DNA from: Promethearchaeota archaeon
Lineage (GTDB): Archaea; Asgardarchaeota; Lokiarchaeia; Sigyniarchaeales; SOKP01
Length of the DNA: 64,000 nucleotides
Direction: 5' to 3'
Assembly: GCA_016926735.1 (NCBI GenBank)
Contig: JAFGOA010000036.1
Location: forward strand, 33,821 to 97,820
In this document: positions 27,801 through 36,405 of the stretch, piece by piece
How the letters are laid out: each line of letters opens with the position of its first letter
How positions within the stretch are numbered: the stretch's first letter is position 1
The notes under the pieces: generated by a model
The model's input: only the letters and a program-made list of their open reading frames with translations
The model's database searches: none
What the model was told of the DNA's origin: nothing
Program-made: the position numbers and the translations under genes

Positions 27801-30512
27801 ATGCTTATAACTAAAATTGAATTAAAGAATATTACAACTCATAAAAAAACGTTAATTGAATTTCAGAATGGATTGAATTTATTATTTGGAAATAATGGTA
27901 CTGGTAAATCAACTGTTCTTAATATGATTGGATATGTACTATTTAATTATCTTCCAGGGAAGCAAGAGAGCTACGTTCGTCAAGCTAAACGTGGAGAAAT
28001 AAAACATGGGATGATAAAAGTCTGGGTTGTTGGTTTAGATGATGAATTATATATAATAGAAAGAACATTAGGAAAATCTAATCCTAAAATTCAGATTAAA
28101 TATGGATATACAGATTTAATTGTTCCCGGAGTAAATAATAAAATGGATTTAGAAGAATGGGTAAAAATTCAATTAAAATTAAATCCAGAAACTAATTTAT
28201 CCGATCTTTTTAAAACATCTATTGGTGTACCTCAAGGAACATTTACACAACCTTTTTTAGAAACCCCTCAAAACAGAAAGAATTTTTTTGATCCTATTCT
28301 AAAGGTTGATGTATATAGGAAAATTTGGAAGAATTTTTTAAATATTATTAAAGAATTAGATAATGATATAGTTGAAATAAAACTTAAAAAAGAAAAATTA
28401 GAAGGACGATTAGAACCTATAGATGAGATAAAGAATGATAATGACCAATATATCTTAAAATTAAAAAAATCAGAAAGACAATTAACCAATATTAAAAAGG
28501 AATTAGAATTATTAGAAAGAAAAAACAAGGAATACAAAAAAATAGATGATGAATTAAAAGAAAAAAATATTCTGAAAGATCAGATATTAAATCAAAAAAA
28601 TGAATTATATGAAAATCTAAAATCAATAAAAAATAAATTAGAAACAGCTCGAAAAGCTGGTGCTATTTGTGATAAAACCTTAAATGATTATGAAAAATAT
28701 GAAGATTATCTAAAAGAGGAACAAAAATTAAAAAAATTAAATGAAGAACTAATTGATTTGAATAAAAATTATAATAAATTAAACCAAAAATTAATTCAAT
28801 TGAAGAGTAATAGAGAAGAAAATCTTAATGAAATATCTGAAATAAACAAACAAAAAAAATCCTTTTTAGAGTTAGAAAAAAATTATGAATTATCACAACA
28901 CCTAAAAGGAGAATATGAGACTTTAATGGGAAAAAAAAAAGAAATTATTATCTATGAAAAAGACCTTGAAGATTTTAAAATAAAAAATGTTGAAATTACT
29001 AAAAAAATAGATGAAATTGAAAAGAAATATGATAATTACTCTGAATTAAAAAAAAAAAAAGAGATATTAGACAATAAGAAAGAATTAAAACATACATTAG
29101 AAATCAATATAAGTAAACTCGAAACTAGAATAAAACAGCTTGAAGAGAATAAGATTCAATCCAAGGGAGGTATTTGTCCAATATTAAACGAACAATGCCG
29201 TAATATAGGAAGTAAATCTTTTAATGAAATATTTCAAAAAGAATTAGATGTATTAAATAAAGAATTAAAACCCGAATTAAAAAAAAGAAATGAAATTGAT
29301 AAGGAATTAAAAGAATATGATATAATAAATAAAGAAATTAATAAATTGGATGAGCTAAAAGTACAATTAGATCTTCATAAGGAAACAAAACTTGAGATTG
29401 GAAAAAACATAAGACATCTTATTGATAAAACAAAAGAAAAGCAAGAAATAATAAGTAAATTAGATGATTATAAAAAAAAAAAAGATGAATTGGAATCAGA
29501 TATCGAAAAATTTAATGTATATAAAGAAAAACTCTATGTTGATTTACCAAAAAGGAAAAAAAAAATAGAGGATTTGAACAATAAAATCATCCCATTACAA
29601 GAAGAACTAAAACCTCTCAGAGAAAGAATTGAACATCTTGAAGAAAATCCTGAGAAATTAAAACTTATTAATATAAAATTAAATTCATTGAAAGAAAATC
29701 ATGATCTATATTTATCTAATAAGGATATTGCCAGAACTGTACAAGAACTAGAAAAAGAACAAAATATTATAGAGGAGAAATACAATAAATTGGAAAAAAA
29801 AAATCAAGGAATAATGAGTGAAATAGAAAAAATAAGTAAGACATATGATAGAAACGATAAAGAAAATGTAGAAAAAAGATTTTTGAGTCTTAAAGAAGAG
29901 CAAGGAAAGATCTTAGAATCAATTAATGATTCAAAAGATAGATTAAAGGAGATTAACAAAAAATTAGAACAACTTAAGAAGATTGAAGATAATTTAAAAA
30001 TTACTATGGATAAATTAAAGACATTAGATTTTATTAAAGATATTTCTGAAAAAATTCGCTCATATTATAAAATAGCAGGTCCAAAAATTGCAGAAACGTT
30101 ATTAAAACATATTAATGCCGAAGCTACTAACCATTATAGGTCTATTATGGAAGATCATAATGTAATTTTAACATGGGAAGATGATTTTCTCATAAAAATA
30201 AAAACAAATCAAAACGAAAAAGAATTTACTCAATTATCAGGTGGAGAACAAATGATCGCTGCTTTAGCAGTACGATTGGCAATCTTGAATGTACTCTCTA
30301 ACGCAGAATTTGCTTTCTTTGATGAACCAACAATGAACTTAGATCCTGAGAAAAGAGAGAATTTAGCTAAAATAATCCCAAGAATAAAAGGCTTTAGACA
30401 ACTCTTTTTAATTACTCATGATGATACCTTTGAGGAAAATGTTGATAATGTAATTAAATTCTCTAAAGATGATAATGAAATAACACAAGTAGAATGTTTC
30501 ACAAAAAATTAG
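27801..30512 (+). CDS. rad50: Rad50 ATPase
   Basis: An SMC-like ATPase that tethers DNA ends and controls Mre11. The N-terminal lobe has Walker A FGNNGTGKST. The C-terminal lobe has signature QLSGGEQMIAALAVRLA and Walker B AFFDEPTMNLD, with the D-loop following. Between them lies about 600 residues of Lys/Glu coiled coil. The hook at mid-coil reads C459-P-I-L-N-E-Q-C466, a C-x6-C spacing in place of the usual C-x2-C. I use ATG 27801, which has AGAGGA 11 nt upstream and starts right before LITKIELKNI; an ATG at 27768 inside mre11 would add 11 poorly conserved residues. Confidence 0.95.
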   Translation: MLITKIELKNITTHKKTLIEFQNGLNLLFGNNGTGKSTVLNMIGYVLFNYLPGKQESYVRQAKRGEIKHGMIKVWVVGLDDELYIIERTLGKSNPKIQIKYGYTDLIVPGVNNKMDLEEWVKIQLKLNPETNLSDLFKTSIGVPQGTFTQPFLETPQNRKNFFDPILKVDVYRKIWKNFLNIIKELDNDIVEIKLKKEKLEGRLEPIDEIKNDNDQYILKLKKSERQLTNIKKELELLERKNKEYKKIDDELKEKNILKDQILNQKNELYENLKSIKNKLETARKAGAICDKTLNDYEKYEDYLKEEQKLKKLNEELIDLNKNYNKLNQKLIQLKSNREENLNEISEINKQKKSFLELEKNYELSQHLKGEYETLMGKKKEIIIYEKDLEDFKIKNVEITKKIDEIEKKYDNYSELKKKKEILDNKKELKHTLEINISKLETRIKQLEENKIQSKGGICPILNEQCRNIGSKSFNEIFQKELDVLNKELKPELKKRNEIDKELKEYDIINKEINKLDELKVQLDLHKETKLEIGKNIRHLIDKTKEKQEIISKLDDYKKKKDELESDIEKFNVYKEKLYVDLPKRKKKIEDLNNKIIPLQEELKPLRERIEHLEENPEKLKLINIKLNSLKENHDLYLSNKDIARTVQELEKEQNIIEEKYNKLEKKNQGIMSEIEKISKTYDRNDKENVEKRFLSLKEEQGKILESINDSKDRLKEINKKLEQLKKIEDNLKITMDKLKTLDFIKDISEKIRSYYKIAGPKIAETLLKHINAEATNHYRSIMEDHNVILTWEDDFLIKIKTNQNEKEFTQLSGGEQMIAALAVRLAILNVLSNAEFAFFDEPTMNLDPEKRENLAKIIPRIKGFRQLFLITHDDTFEENVDNVIKFSKDDNEITQVECFTKN

Positions 30513-30641
30513 TATCTATATTTCATCTTATACTTTTTTCTGAAACATGAATAAAAATAATAATACAGTAATCCTAGCAAACCACAAATTATTAATTTTA
30601 TAGTTCATTTTTTTCTTTATCTATATTTTAGCTTCATTATT

Positions 30642-30645
30642 GGTG
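30642..30645 (+). promoter_or_regulatory. Shine-Dalgarno before the ATT start of rpo7
   Basis: GGTG pairs with the archaeal anti-Shine-Dalgarno (CACC in AUCACCUCC) and ends 7 nt before the proposed ATT start at 30653. It is one of the observations that decide the start of the RNA polymerase stalk gene, which has no ATG, GTG or TTG there. Confidence 0.55.
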
Positions 30646-30652
30646 TTCTGAT

Positions 30653-31252
30653 ATTTTTAAACTAATTACACTCCAAAGCAAAATTGAAATACCTCCTTTC
30701 TTATTTGATCAAGATAAGGCAGTCTCAGCAAGAATTATTTTAAGTGAAGATTATGAAGGAATTATAACAAGAGATTATGGTTTTATAATAGCTGTTGTCG
30801 ATGTTCTTTCTGTCTCTAGAGGACAAATAATTCCTGGAAATGCAAACACATTTCATGAAGTACAATTTACAATTTTATCATTCCGACCTACAATATCTGA
30901 GGTTGTTGAAGGAGATGTTGTAGAAATAGTAGATTTTGGAGCTTTCATTCGTCTAGGTCCTTTGGACGGACTTGTGCATGTAAGTCAAATTACGGATGAT
31001 TTTATTTCATATGAACAAGTTGGAAATAGATTTATTGGAAAAGAAACTGGTAAAGTTTTAGAAGTAAATGATAGTGTAAGAGCAAAAGTTATTGCTGTAT
31101 CACTAGGAGGAGGAAGAAGTGGAAAACTTGGTCTTTCTATGCGCAGTCCATTCCTAGGAAAACTTGATTGGATTGAAGAAGATATTGAAAAACTTTATTC
31201 TGATGAGAAATCAGAAGAAGAAAAAAAAAAGAAATCTGAGAAAGAATCATAG
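30653..31252 (+). CDS. rpoE1: RNA polymerase subunit Rpo7 (RpoE1), probable ATT start
   Basis: Rpo7 forms the polymerase stalk with Rpo4 and helps open promoters and bind RNA. Translating from ATT at 30653 gives 199 residues beginning (M)FKLITLQSKIEIPPFLFDQD, which matches the archaeal N-terminus (M-Y/F-K-x-x-T-x-x-x-x-x-I-P-P). The RNP-like domain runs to about residue 80 (GIITRDYGFIIAVVDV, RGQIIPGN), and the S1 domain follows (VVEGDVVEIVDFGAFIRLGP, GLVHVSQI). The tail is Lys/Glu-rich. The frame is open back only to a TAG at 30629 and contains no ATG, GTG or TTG before codon 104. Calling the start at the internal TTG (30962) would lose half the protein. Confidence 0.9.
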   Translation: MFKLITLQSKIEIPPFLFDQDKAVSARIILSEDYEGIITRDYGFIIAVVDVLSVSRGQIIPGNANTFHEVQFTILSFRPTISEVVEGDVVEIVDFGAFIRLGPLDGLVHVSQITDDFISYEQVGNRFIGKETGKVLEVNDSVRAKVIAVSLGGGRSGKLGLSMRSPFLGKLDWIEEDIEKLYSDEKSEEEKKKKSEKES

Positions 31253-31560
31253 AGAATTAATTTAATAAGAGATAATATTCTTATTTTCAAATTAAAAATT
31301 TCTTCTTAATTATTTAATTTTATTAGCCTTATTTGAATCTCAACTTTTTTAAACGGGAAATTAATCTTATTTTTCATTTTATTCTTCAAAAAATTAATGA
31401 ATCTCGTTATTTTCTTTTTTTAATGATTTTAGATGGATAGTTAAGATTATAATATATCCAATATAGCTGGTATAATGAAAAGACTTAAATATATCTAATC
31501 ACTCTAAATATATAATAATAAAATAAAAAATTCATAAAAATAATAGAAAAAAAAAATAAA
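31253..31560. other. Intergenic region before a small conserved gene
   Basis: About 310 bp of AT-rich DNA without a credible frame on either strand. It contains the promoter of the 31561 gene, probably the gacttaaatatatct element near 31482-31498. No hairpin or repeat stands out. Confidence 0.4.
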
Positions 31561-31815
31561 ATGGCAACTACATATCAAGAAAAAGATGTATATTATTTGT
31601 ATATATGGCGTGGAGAGGAAATTATTGATGAACTAGTCTTAAAAGGTAGTTCAGATGAAATGATTATAGACAAGATAAAAAATTCCACTGAAACTGATGG
31701 ATTAATAGAAGTATATAAAGTGGATAAATCAAGTAGAAATTTTAAATTTCTCAAGAAAATTAATATATTTAATAATTTAGAGCTTTTTGAAAATTGTAAT
31801 AATAATAAGAACTAA
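31561..31815 (+). CDS. Small hypothetical protein
   Basis: An 84-residue protein I cannot assign. It begins MATTYQEKDVYYLYIWRGEE and alternates strand-like (VYYLYIW, GLIEVYKV, NFKFLKKI) and helical parts, ending in an Asn/Lys tail. A TATA-like element lies about 65-75 nt upstream. The position between rpo7 and spt4, in the same orientation, and the balanced residue use favour a real gene. No Shine-Dalgarno is visible, which suggests a leaderless or short-leader message. Confidence 0.5.
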   Translation: MATTYQEKDVYYLYIWRGEEIIDELVLKGSSDEMIIDKIKNSTETDGLIEVYKVDKSSRNFKFLKKINIFNNLELFENCNNNKN

Positions 31816-31964
31816 CTGTTTTTTTTAAATTTACTTACATACTTCAAAACAATTTTGATTATATAAATTATAGATTGAAGCAAAAATCTTTTTTTCGAAT
31901 GAATTATTTTTATGCTTAAGATAATAATTATATATACACAATTATTTTAAAAGTCATATCAATT

Positions 31965-32153
31965 ATGAAAGAAAAAGCATGTAAGACTTGTCATCTCATA
32001 ACAAAAAATGAAAATATCTGTCCAAAATGTAAAACTCATACATTAAGTGAAGATTTTACTGGAGAAGCAATAATAATAAAACCAAATGGTTCTAAAATTT
32101 CTGAATATTTAAAAATTCATATTCCAGGAAAATACGCACTTAGAGTACGTTAG
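31965..32153 (+). CDS. spt4: Transcription elongation factor Spt4 (RpoE2)
   Basis: A 62-residue zinc protein that partners Spt5/NusG to keep RNA polymerase clamped on DNA. It has the family layout: KACKTCHLI and ICPKCKT give four Cys for one zinc, followed by FTGEAIIIKPNGSKISEYL and the terminal strand GKYALRVR. Length and the position after rpo7 are the archaeal norm. It probably heads the transcript that continues into the dephospho-CoA kinase gene. Confidence 0.93.
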   Translation: MKEKACKTCHLITKNENICPKCKTHTLSEDFTGEAIIIKPNGSKISEYLKIHIPGKYALRVR

Positions 32154-32211
32154 GTTAAAAAATAGATATAATATAATCTATCTTTTTTAAGTTATTAATA
32201 TTTAATATTTT

Positions 32212-32793
32212 ATGTATAGATCATTAGGAATTCCAGAAGATAGAAAAGATTTATTCGCTCAACCTTTAGGGCATCTTATCTCTGGAAAAAGAAATGTAAC
32301 AATCCCAAAAGTTATTGAATATTTTAAAAAGATTTCTTCAAAAATTAATATTTTTACTGTTGGTGATATAGTTACTCAAGATTTCATTAAAAATGAATTT
32401 TTATTGAACCTTATTAAATTAAGTATTATTGATGGAAAAACAAAAAGAGAAAAAATAAAGATAAATTTTGAAGGTATTTTCGAGAATGTTATAGAATTTA
32501 AAAATCCTGCAGGAATGATTCATAAAGATAGTTGGTTATTAATAAAACAGACTATAAACTCAAAAAAGAAAACACTCATTAAAATAGTTGAAGGAGAGGA
32601 AGATTTATTGGTTATACCTTTAATTATAGAACTTTCATTTGAAAAAAAAATAAAGAATTTTATTGTTTATGGTCAACCACCAATTACAGATTCTAAAATC
32701 AAAATAGAAGAAGGAATTGTACTTGTAGAAGTTACAAAAAAAATCAAGAAAAAAATCTCAGATATATTAGAGACTATGAAGATTCTAAATTAA
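32212..32793 (+). CDS. GTP-dependent dephospho-CoA kinase (DUF359)
   Basis: This enzyme performs the last step of archaeal coenzyme A synthesis, phosphorylating dephospho-CoA with GTP. The 193-residue protein shows AQPLGHLISG near the start (G/Q-P-L-G motif), TVGDIVTQDF, the core ENPAG-like FKNPAGMIHKDSW, VEGEEDLLVIPLI and YGQPP. These match the DUF359/COG1909 family, and the gene sits between spt4 and rps24e as in other archaea. It starts at ATG 32212. Confidence 0.92.
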   Translation: MYRSLGIPEDRKDLFAQPLGHLISGKRNVTIPKVIEYFKKISSKINIFTVGDIVTQDFIKNEFLLNLIKLSIIDGKTKREKIKINFEGIFENVIEFKNPAGMIHKDSWLLIKQTINSKKKTLIKIVEGEEDLLVIPLIIELSFEKKIKNFIVYGQPPITDSKIKIEEGIVLVEVTKKIKKKISDILETMKILN

Positions 32794-32881
32794 AATCAAA
32801 AATTTTAATTGTTATCTATCAATTATTTTATTATAGAGTTATACCATACTAACTTAATAATAAACAATTCAATCAACAATA

Positions 32882-33235
32882 ATGTCACTTAAAATTGATG
32901 TTCTGGAAGAAAAGAAAAATCCTTTAATTAATAGAACAGAGATTAAATTCAGAATCGATCATTTCGAGAAAAGTACCCCAAATCGATTAGAAGTTAAGAA
33001 AAAAATTTCAGAGATGAAAAAAAGTAAAGAAGAATTAACTATAATAAAAAATCTTGATTCTCATTTTGGAGCTTCTTATTCGATTGGTAAAGTAAATATT
33101 TATGATAATGTAAAAGATTTAAAACTCTTTGAACCTTTTCATATAAGAGTTAGAAATTTACCAAAAGATAAAAGAAGTGAAATCTATAAATTAAAAAGAA
33201 AAAAAGAAGCTTATGAACATCTTTTTGAGTATTAA
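32882..33235 (+). CDS. rps24e: Ribosomal protein eS24
   Basis: A small-subunit ribosomal protein of 117 residues with the expected sequence: MSLKIDVLEEKKNPLINRTE, the helix RLEVKKKISEMKKS, the strand LTIIKNLDSHFGASYSIG and VNIYDNVKDL. The C-terminal basic tail (RKKEAYEHLFEY) is a little longer than the minimal family. It is followed 23 nt later by rps27ae. Confidence 0.95.
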   Translation: MSLKIDVLEEKKNPLINRTEIKFRIDHFEKSTPNRLEVKKKISEMKKSKEELTIIKNLDSHFGASYSIGKVNIYDNVKDLKLFEPFHIRVRNLPKDKRSEIYKLKRKKEAYEHLFEY

Positions 33236-33258
33236 TCGACCCAAAGGTGTAAAATTAG

Positions 33259-33495
33259 ATGACTAAATCGTCCAAAAATATGTCCAAATATTATAAAATT
33301 GAAGGAAATAAACTCGTAAGAACAAATAGAGCATGCAATAAATGCGGTCCTAGTGTATTCATGGCAGAACATTATGATAGGTGGGCGTGTGGTTCATGTG
33401 GATATACAATATTCAAAAGGAAAGGTAAGAAAGCCACATCCGAAGCTCCATCATCAAGAAAGCGAAGCCCAAGAAAAAGACAAAAATCAACATAA
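33259..33495 (+). CDS. rps27ae: Ribosomal protein eS31 (S27Ae)
   Basis: A zinc-ribbon small-subunit protein. The core reads [20 protein letters not shown], then [15 protein letters not shown], giving C-x2-C and C-x2-C ligands. It has 78 residues with an Arg/Lys/Ser-rich C-terminal extension ([13 protein letters not shown]) longer than in most archaea. The ATG at 33259 has AGGTG about 10 nt upstream; an internal ATG at codon 8 is possible. In eukaryotes the homologue is fused to ubiquitin; here it is not. Confidence 0.93.
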   Translation: MTKSSKNMSKYYKIEGNKLVRTNRACNKCGPSVFMAEHYDRWACGSCGYTIFKRKGKKATSEAPSSRKRSPRKRQKST

Positions 33496-33674
33496 TTTTT
33501 TTCTAATCACTTTTTGTTATTCAATTTTCCAAATCATTAAGTCTTTTTATGAGTTCTATCTTTTAAGAAGTATATTTCAATACAAATCATATATTTAAAT
33601 AAATCTTATTAGATTTGCATTACTAATGGATTACATAGCAGTTATTATTAATTTTATAATATAATTTATTATAA

Positions 33675-33680
33675 AGAGGT
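33675..33680 (+). promoter_or_regulatory. Shine-Dalgarno before the ATT start of kae1
   Basis: AGAGGT matches the anti-Shine-Dalgarno well and ends 9 nt before the ATT at 33690. An in-frame TAA at 33672 limits any upstream extension, so this site supports initiation at ATT. Confidence 0.55.
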
Positions 33681-33689
33681 AATTCTAAA

Positions 33690-34694
33690 ATTCCTAAATT
33701 AGCACTTGGAATAGAGAGTACAGCACATACTTTTGGTATTGGGATCGTAGATTTTGAGGGTAATGTTTTAAGTGTTATTAATGATATTTATATTCCTCAG
33801 AAAGGAGGACTTCATCCAATTTTAGTAAAAGAACAACATCTTAATAACTTTAAAGAAATAATTCAAAGATCATTAGAGGAAGCTAATTGTAAGATTACGG
33901 ATATAGACTTAATTGCTTTTAGTCAGAGTCCTGGTCTTGGTCCTATTCTTAAAATAGGTGCATTAGTCGCTAGACTTTTAGGTCAAATACAAAAAATCCC
34001 TATTGTTGGTGTAAATCATTGTATTGCACACATAGAAATTGGTAGAAAAATGTGCAATATTGATGATCCACTTACATTATACGTTTCTGGTGGAAATACA
34101 ATTGTAAGCGCTTTTGAATCAGGTAGATATCAAATCTTTGGTGAGACCTTAGATTTAGCTATAGGGAATATGATTGATAGTTTTGCTCGTGAAGCAGATA
34201 TACCTCATCCAGGGGGACCTAGAATAGAAAAACTTGCACTAGAATCAAAAAAATATATAGATTTACCATATATTGTTAAAGGAATGGACTTATCATTCTC
34301 TGGATTATACACTGCTACTAAAAGATTATTAAAATCAGAAAATTTTGGCTTAGAATTTAGCCTCAGTGATATTGCATATTCATTACAAGAAACATCATTT
34401 GCTATGCTAGCTGAAGTTACTGAAAGGGCATTAGCTCATACTGGAAAAAGTGAAGTATTATTAACAGGGGGAGTTGCTGCAAATAAACGGCTGCAAAATA
34501 TGATTAGATATATATCTAATGAACATAATACTAGATTTGAAGTTGTTCCTTTACGATTTGCAGGAGATAATGGAGCCATGATCGCATGGACAGGAATTTT
34601 AAAATATTTATCAAATGGAGAAGATTCCATTGAAAATACGACAATAGGTCCAAAAGAGAGAATGGATAATATCGAAGTACCATGGAGGAATTAA
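33690..34694 (+). CDS. kae1: KEOPS subunit Kae1 (tRNA t6A threonylcarbamoyltransferase), probable ATT start
   Basis: Kae1 transfers the threonylcarbamoyl group to A37 of ANN-decoding tRNAs. From ATT 33690 the protein has 334 residues and begins (M)PKLALGIESTAHTFGIGIV, the family N-terminus. The iron/nucleotide motif VNHCIAHIEIG, the glycine motifs LYVSGGNTIV and GDNGAMIAWTG, and the block HPGGPRIEKLA are all intact. The frame has no ATG, GTG or TTG at the conserved start; the stop TAA is only six codons upstream. The first usable start otherwise (34050) would remove the first 120 residues, including the N-terminal ATPase lobe. It is followed by bud32 one base later, as in archaea where the pair is often fused. 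Confidence 0.93.
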   Translation: MPKLALGIESTAHTFGIGIVDFEGNVLSVINDIYIPQKGGLHPILVKEQHLNNFKEIIQRSLEEANCKITDIDLIAFSQSPGLGPILKIGALVARLLGQIQKIPIVGVNHCIAHIEIGRKMCNIDDPLTLYVSGGNTIVSAFESGRYQIFGETLDLAIGNMIDSFAREADIPHPGGPRIEKLALESKKYIDLPYIVKGMDLSFSGLYTATKRLLKSENFGLEFSLSDIAYSLQETSFAMLAEVTERALAHTGKSEVLLTGGVAANKRLQNMIRYISNEHNTRFEVVPLRFAGDNGAMIAWTGILKYLSNGEDSIENTTIGPKERMDNIEVPWRN

Positions 34695-34695
34695 A

Positions 34696-35370
34696 ATGAA
34701 TTATGAAATTGAGAAAAAAAATCTTATTAAAAAAGGTGCTGAAGCATCTCTTAATTATGGTAAATGGTTTAATAAGGAAGTTATTTTTAAACATCGTTTA
34801 CCAAAGAATTATCGAATTGAACAATTAGACAAAAAAATTCGAACTTCAAGAACATTAAATGAAGCCCGTGCTCTTATTAAAATTAAAAATTATGGGATAA
34901 ATGTACCTTGTGTTTATGAGATAGATTCTGAAGAATCAATAATAACAATGGATTATATTCACGGAGAAAAATTAAAGGACTTAATCAAAAAACTAAATGA
35001 AGATCAATTGGAGGAATATTTTAAAAAATTAGGGACTTTTATAAGTATACTTCATCAAAATGGTCATATTCATGGGGATATTACTACTAGCAATGTTATA
35101 ATAACTCCAAATAAAGAGCTATTCCTCATAGATTTTGGGTTACATGATTATTCTGATACTATAGAAGATAAAAGTGTAGATATCCATCTTTTAAAAAGAG
35201 TACTTATGTCTTCACATGGGAACTGTTTTGAATTATGTTATAAAGCATTTCTAGAAGGGTATAGATCTTGTTATCAATCAAAATTTTTAGAAGAATGTGA
35301 ATCCATTATTTCAAATATAGATATTATCGAAACTCGTGGAAGATATATAAAGAAAGAAAAAAGAAGATAA
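34696..35370 (+). CDS. bud32: KEOPS subunit Bud32 (small atypical kinase)
   Basis: Bud32 is a Rio-like kinase/ATPase that activates Kae1. The 224-residue protein has KKGAEASLNYGKW (Gly-rich start), EVIFKHRLPKNYR (Lys), GHIHGDITTSNVII (catalytic H-G-D-x-T-x-x-N) and LIDFGLHDY (D-F-G), with the C-terminal ETRGRYIKKEKRR tail typical of the family. The start lies 1 nt after the kae1 stop, with GGAGG near the end of kae1 as ribosome binding site. It is the last gene of the cluster on this strand before a 500-bp gap. Confidence 0.95.
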   Translation: MNYEIEKKNLIKKGAEASLNYGKWFNKEVIFKHRLPKNYRIEQLDKKIRTSRTLNEARALIKIKNYGINVPCVYEIDSEESIITMDYIHGEKLKDLIKKLNEDQLEEYFKKLGTFISILHQNGHIHGDITTSNVIITPNKELFLIDFGLHDYSDTIEDKSVDIHLLKRVLMSSHGNCFELCYKAFLEGYRSCYQSKFLEECESIISNIDIIETRGRYIKKEKRR

Positions 35371-35877
35371 ATTATATTATGTTGTTTGCATAATTTAGAA
35401 TCCTTAACATAGTGAAATGATAATTATTGTATTGTGATAATTATAATGGAGAAATATATTATATAAAGATGATTTTAAATTATTATAACTTCTATTATAT
35501 ATGAATTTGCTTTATTTTATTATTTAAATTCATCTAATTTTTGATCTTATAAAATAAAAGATTATTTACTTGAATTATCTTTAATTTAAACTGAAAATGT
35601 TGAAAATATTCCTATATATTTTAAATTTGTCAAGAAATTTAAAATATTTTTAATTAATATTTAAAAATATTTACTAATCGTTCATAAGAATCTGTATGAT
35701 TTGGAGAACATTAAAAATAAAAATAATAGAGCGAAATTCTTTTAAATAAGTTTTACTTTATTTATAATATATTTTTTTAAGTGGAAATAATTAGGGTAAA
35801 TAATTAATTAGCATCTCTAATTCAATTTAGATGTGATAATAATTTCACTTTTTACAATATATCATTGGTTGATATAA
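35371..35877. other. Intergenic region with no recognised gene
   Basis: About 500 bp, strongly AT-rich. A direct repeat tgataattat occurs twice near 35417-35446. Every frame is interrupted often, also when ATT/ATA/ATC starts are allowed. The right end must hold the promoter of the ribbon-helix-helix gene. No RNA gene was recognised. Confidence 0.4.
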
Positions 35878-36099
35878 ATGACCAAAAAAGACAAAGATAA
35901 TAACAATAAAAGAACACCAATGCAAAATATTACTATTAACATACCTGATAATTATGATGAAAATATAAAATTATTGGTAGAAAAAGGATTAGTAGCAAAT
36001 AGATCAGAGGCTATTAGAATTGCCTTAGGTGAATTTTTACATAAAGAATATAATTTAAATTTAGAATTATTGGATTTTTTTAATAAAAATAAAGAATAA
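35878..36099 (+). CDS. Ribbon-helix-helix (CopG/NikR-type) DNA-binding protein
   Basis: A 73-residue regulator. After a charged leader, the ribbon strand QNITINIPDNY and helices DENIKLLVEKGL and RSEAIRIALGEFLHKE form the ribbon-helix-helix fold with the N-R-S-E-A-I-R motif. It would bind DNA as a dimer. There is no C-terminal ligand domain, so it acts as a simple regulator. It is convergent with rps28e, 22 nt apart. The antitoxin possibility is not supported, since no toxin gene adjoins it. Confidence 0.88.
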   Translation: MTKKDKDNNNKRTPMQNITINIPDNYDENIKLLVEKGLVANRSEAIRIALGEFLHKEYNLNLELLDFFNKNKE

Positions 36100-36120
36100 A
36101 AATAATTAGAATACGTTTTT

Positions 36121-36396
36121 TTATCTTCTTCTTTTTCTTATTTTTCTTGCTTCTCGTTCTACTTCTCTAAGAAGGATGATATCATCTACTCTTACAGGAC
36201 CTTTAACATTTCTAGTAAGAATACGATTCTTATCTCTTCCCTCCATTATACGGACTTTAATTTGATTTATTTCTCCAGTCAAACCAGTTCTTCCAACCAC
36301 TTGTATTACCACTGCTGGAACAGAAGCTTCCTCTTGATATTCTTTTTTTTCTTTCTCTTTTTTCTGGCTCTTGTCTTTTTGGGACAATATTATCAC
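36121..36396 (-). CDS. rps28e: Ribosomal protein eS28
   Basis: A small-subunit ribosomal protein. The family core is [40 protein letters not shown] and [20 protein letters not shown], ending RKRRR. The 91-residue form has an unusual Lys/Glu-rich N-terminal extension of about 25 residues. The GTG at 36394-36396 is used; a TTG nine bases further is an alternative start. It lies 9 nt after the L7Ae stop, so the pair is one operon as in most archaea. Confidence 0.93.
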   Translation of the reverse strand: MIILSQKDKSQKKEKEKKEYQEEASVPAVVIQVVGRTGLTGEINQIKVRIMEGRDKNRILTRNVKGPVRVDDIILLREVEREARKIRKRRR

Positions 36397-36405
36397 TCAT
36401 TTATG

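Noticed and set aside
35878..36099. Ribbon-helix-helix protein as an antitoxin
   Set aside because: No toxin gene is adjacent on the same strand; neighbours are ribosomal and KEOPS genes.
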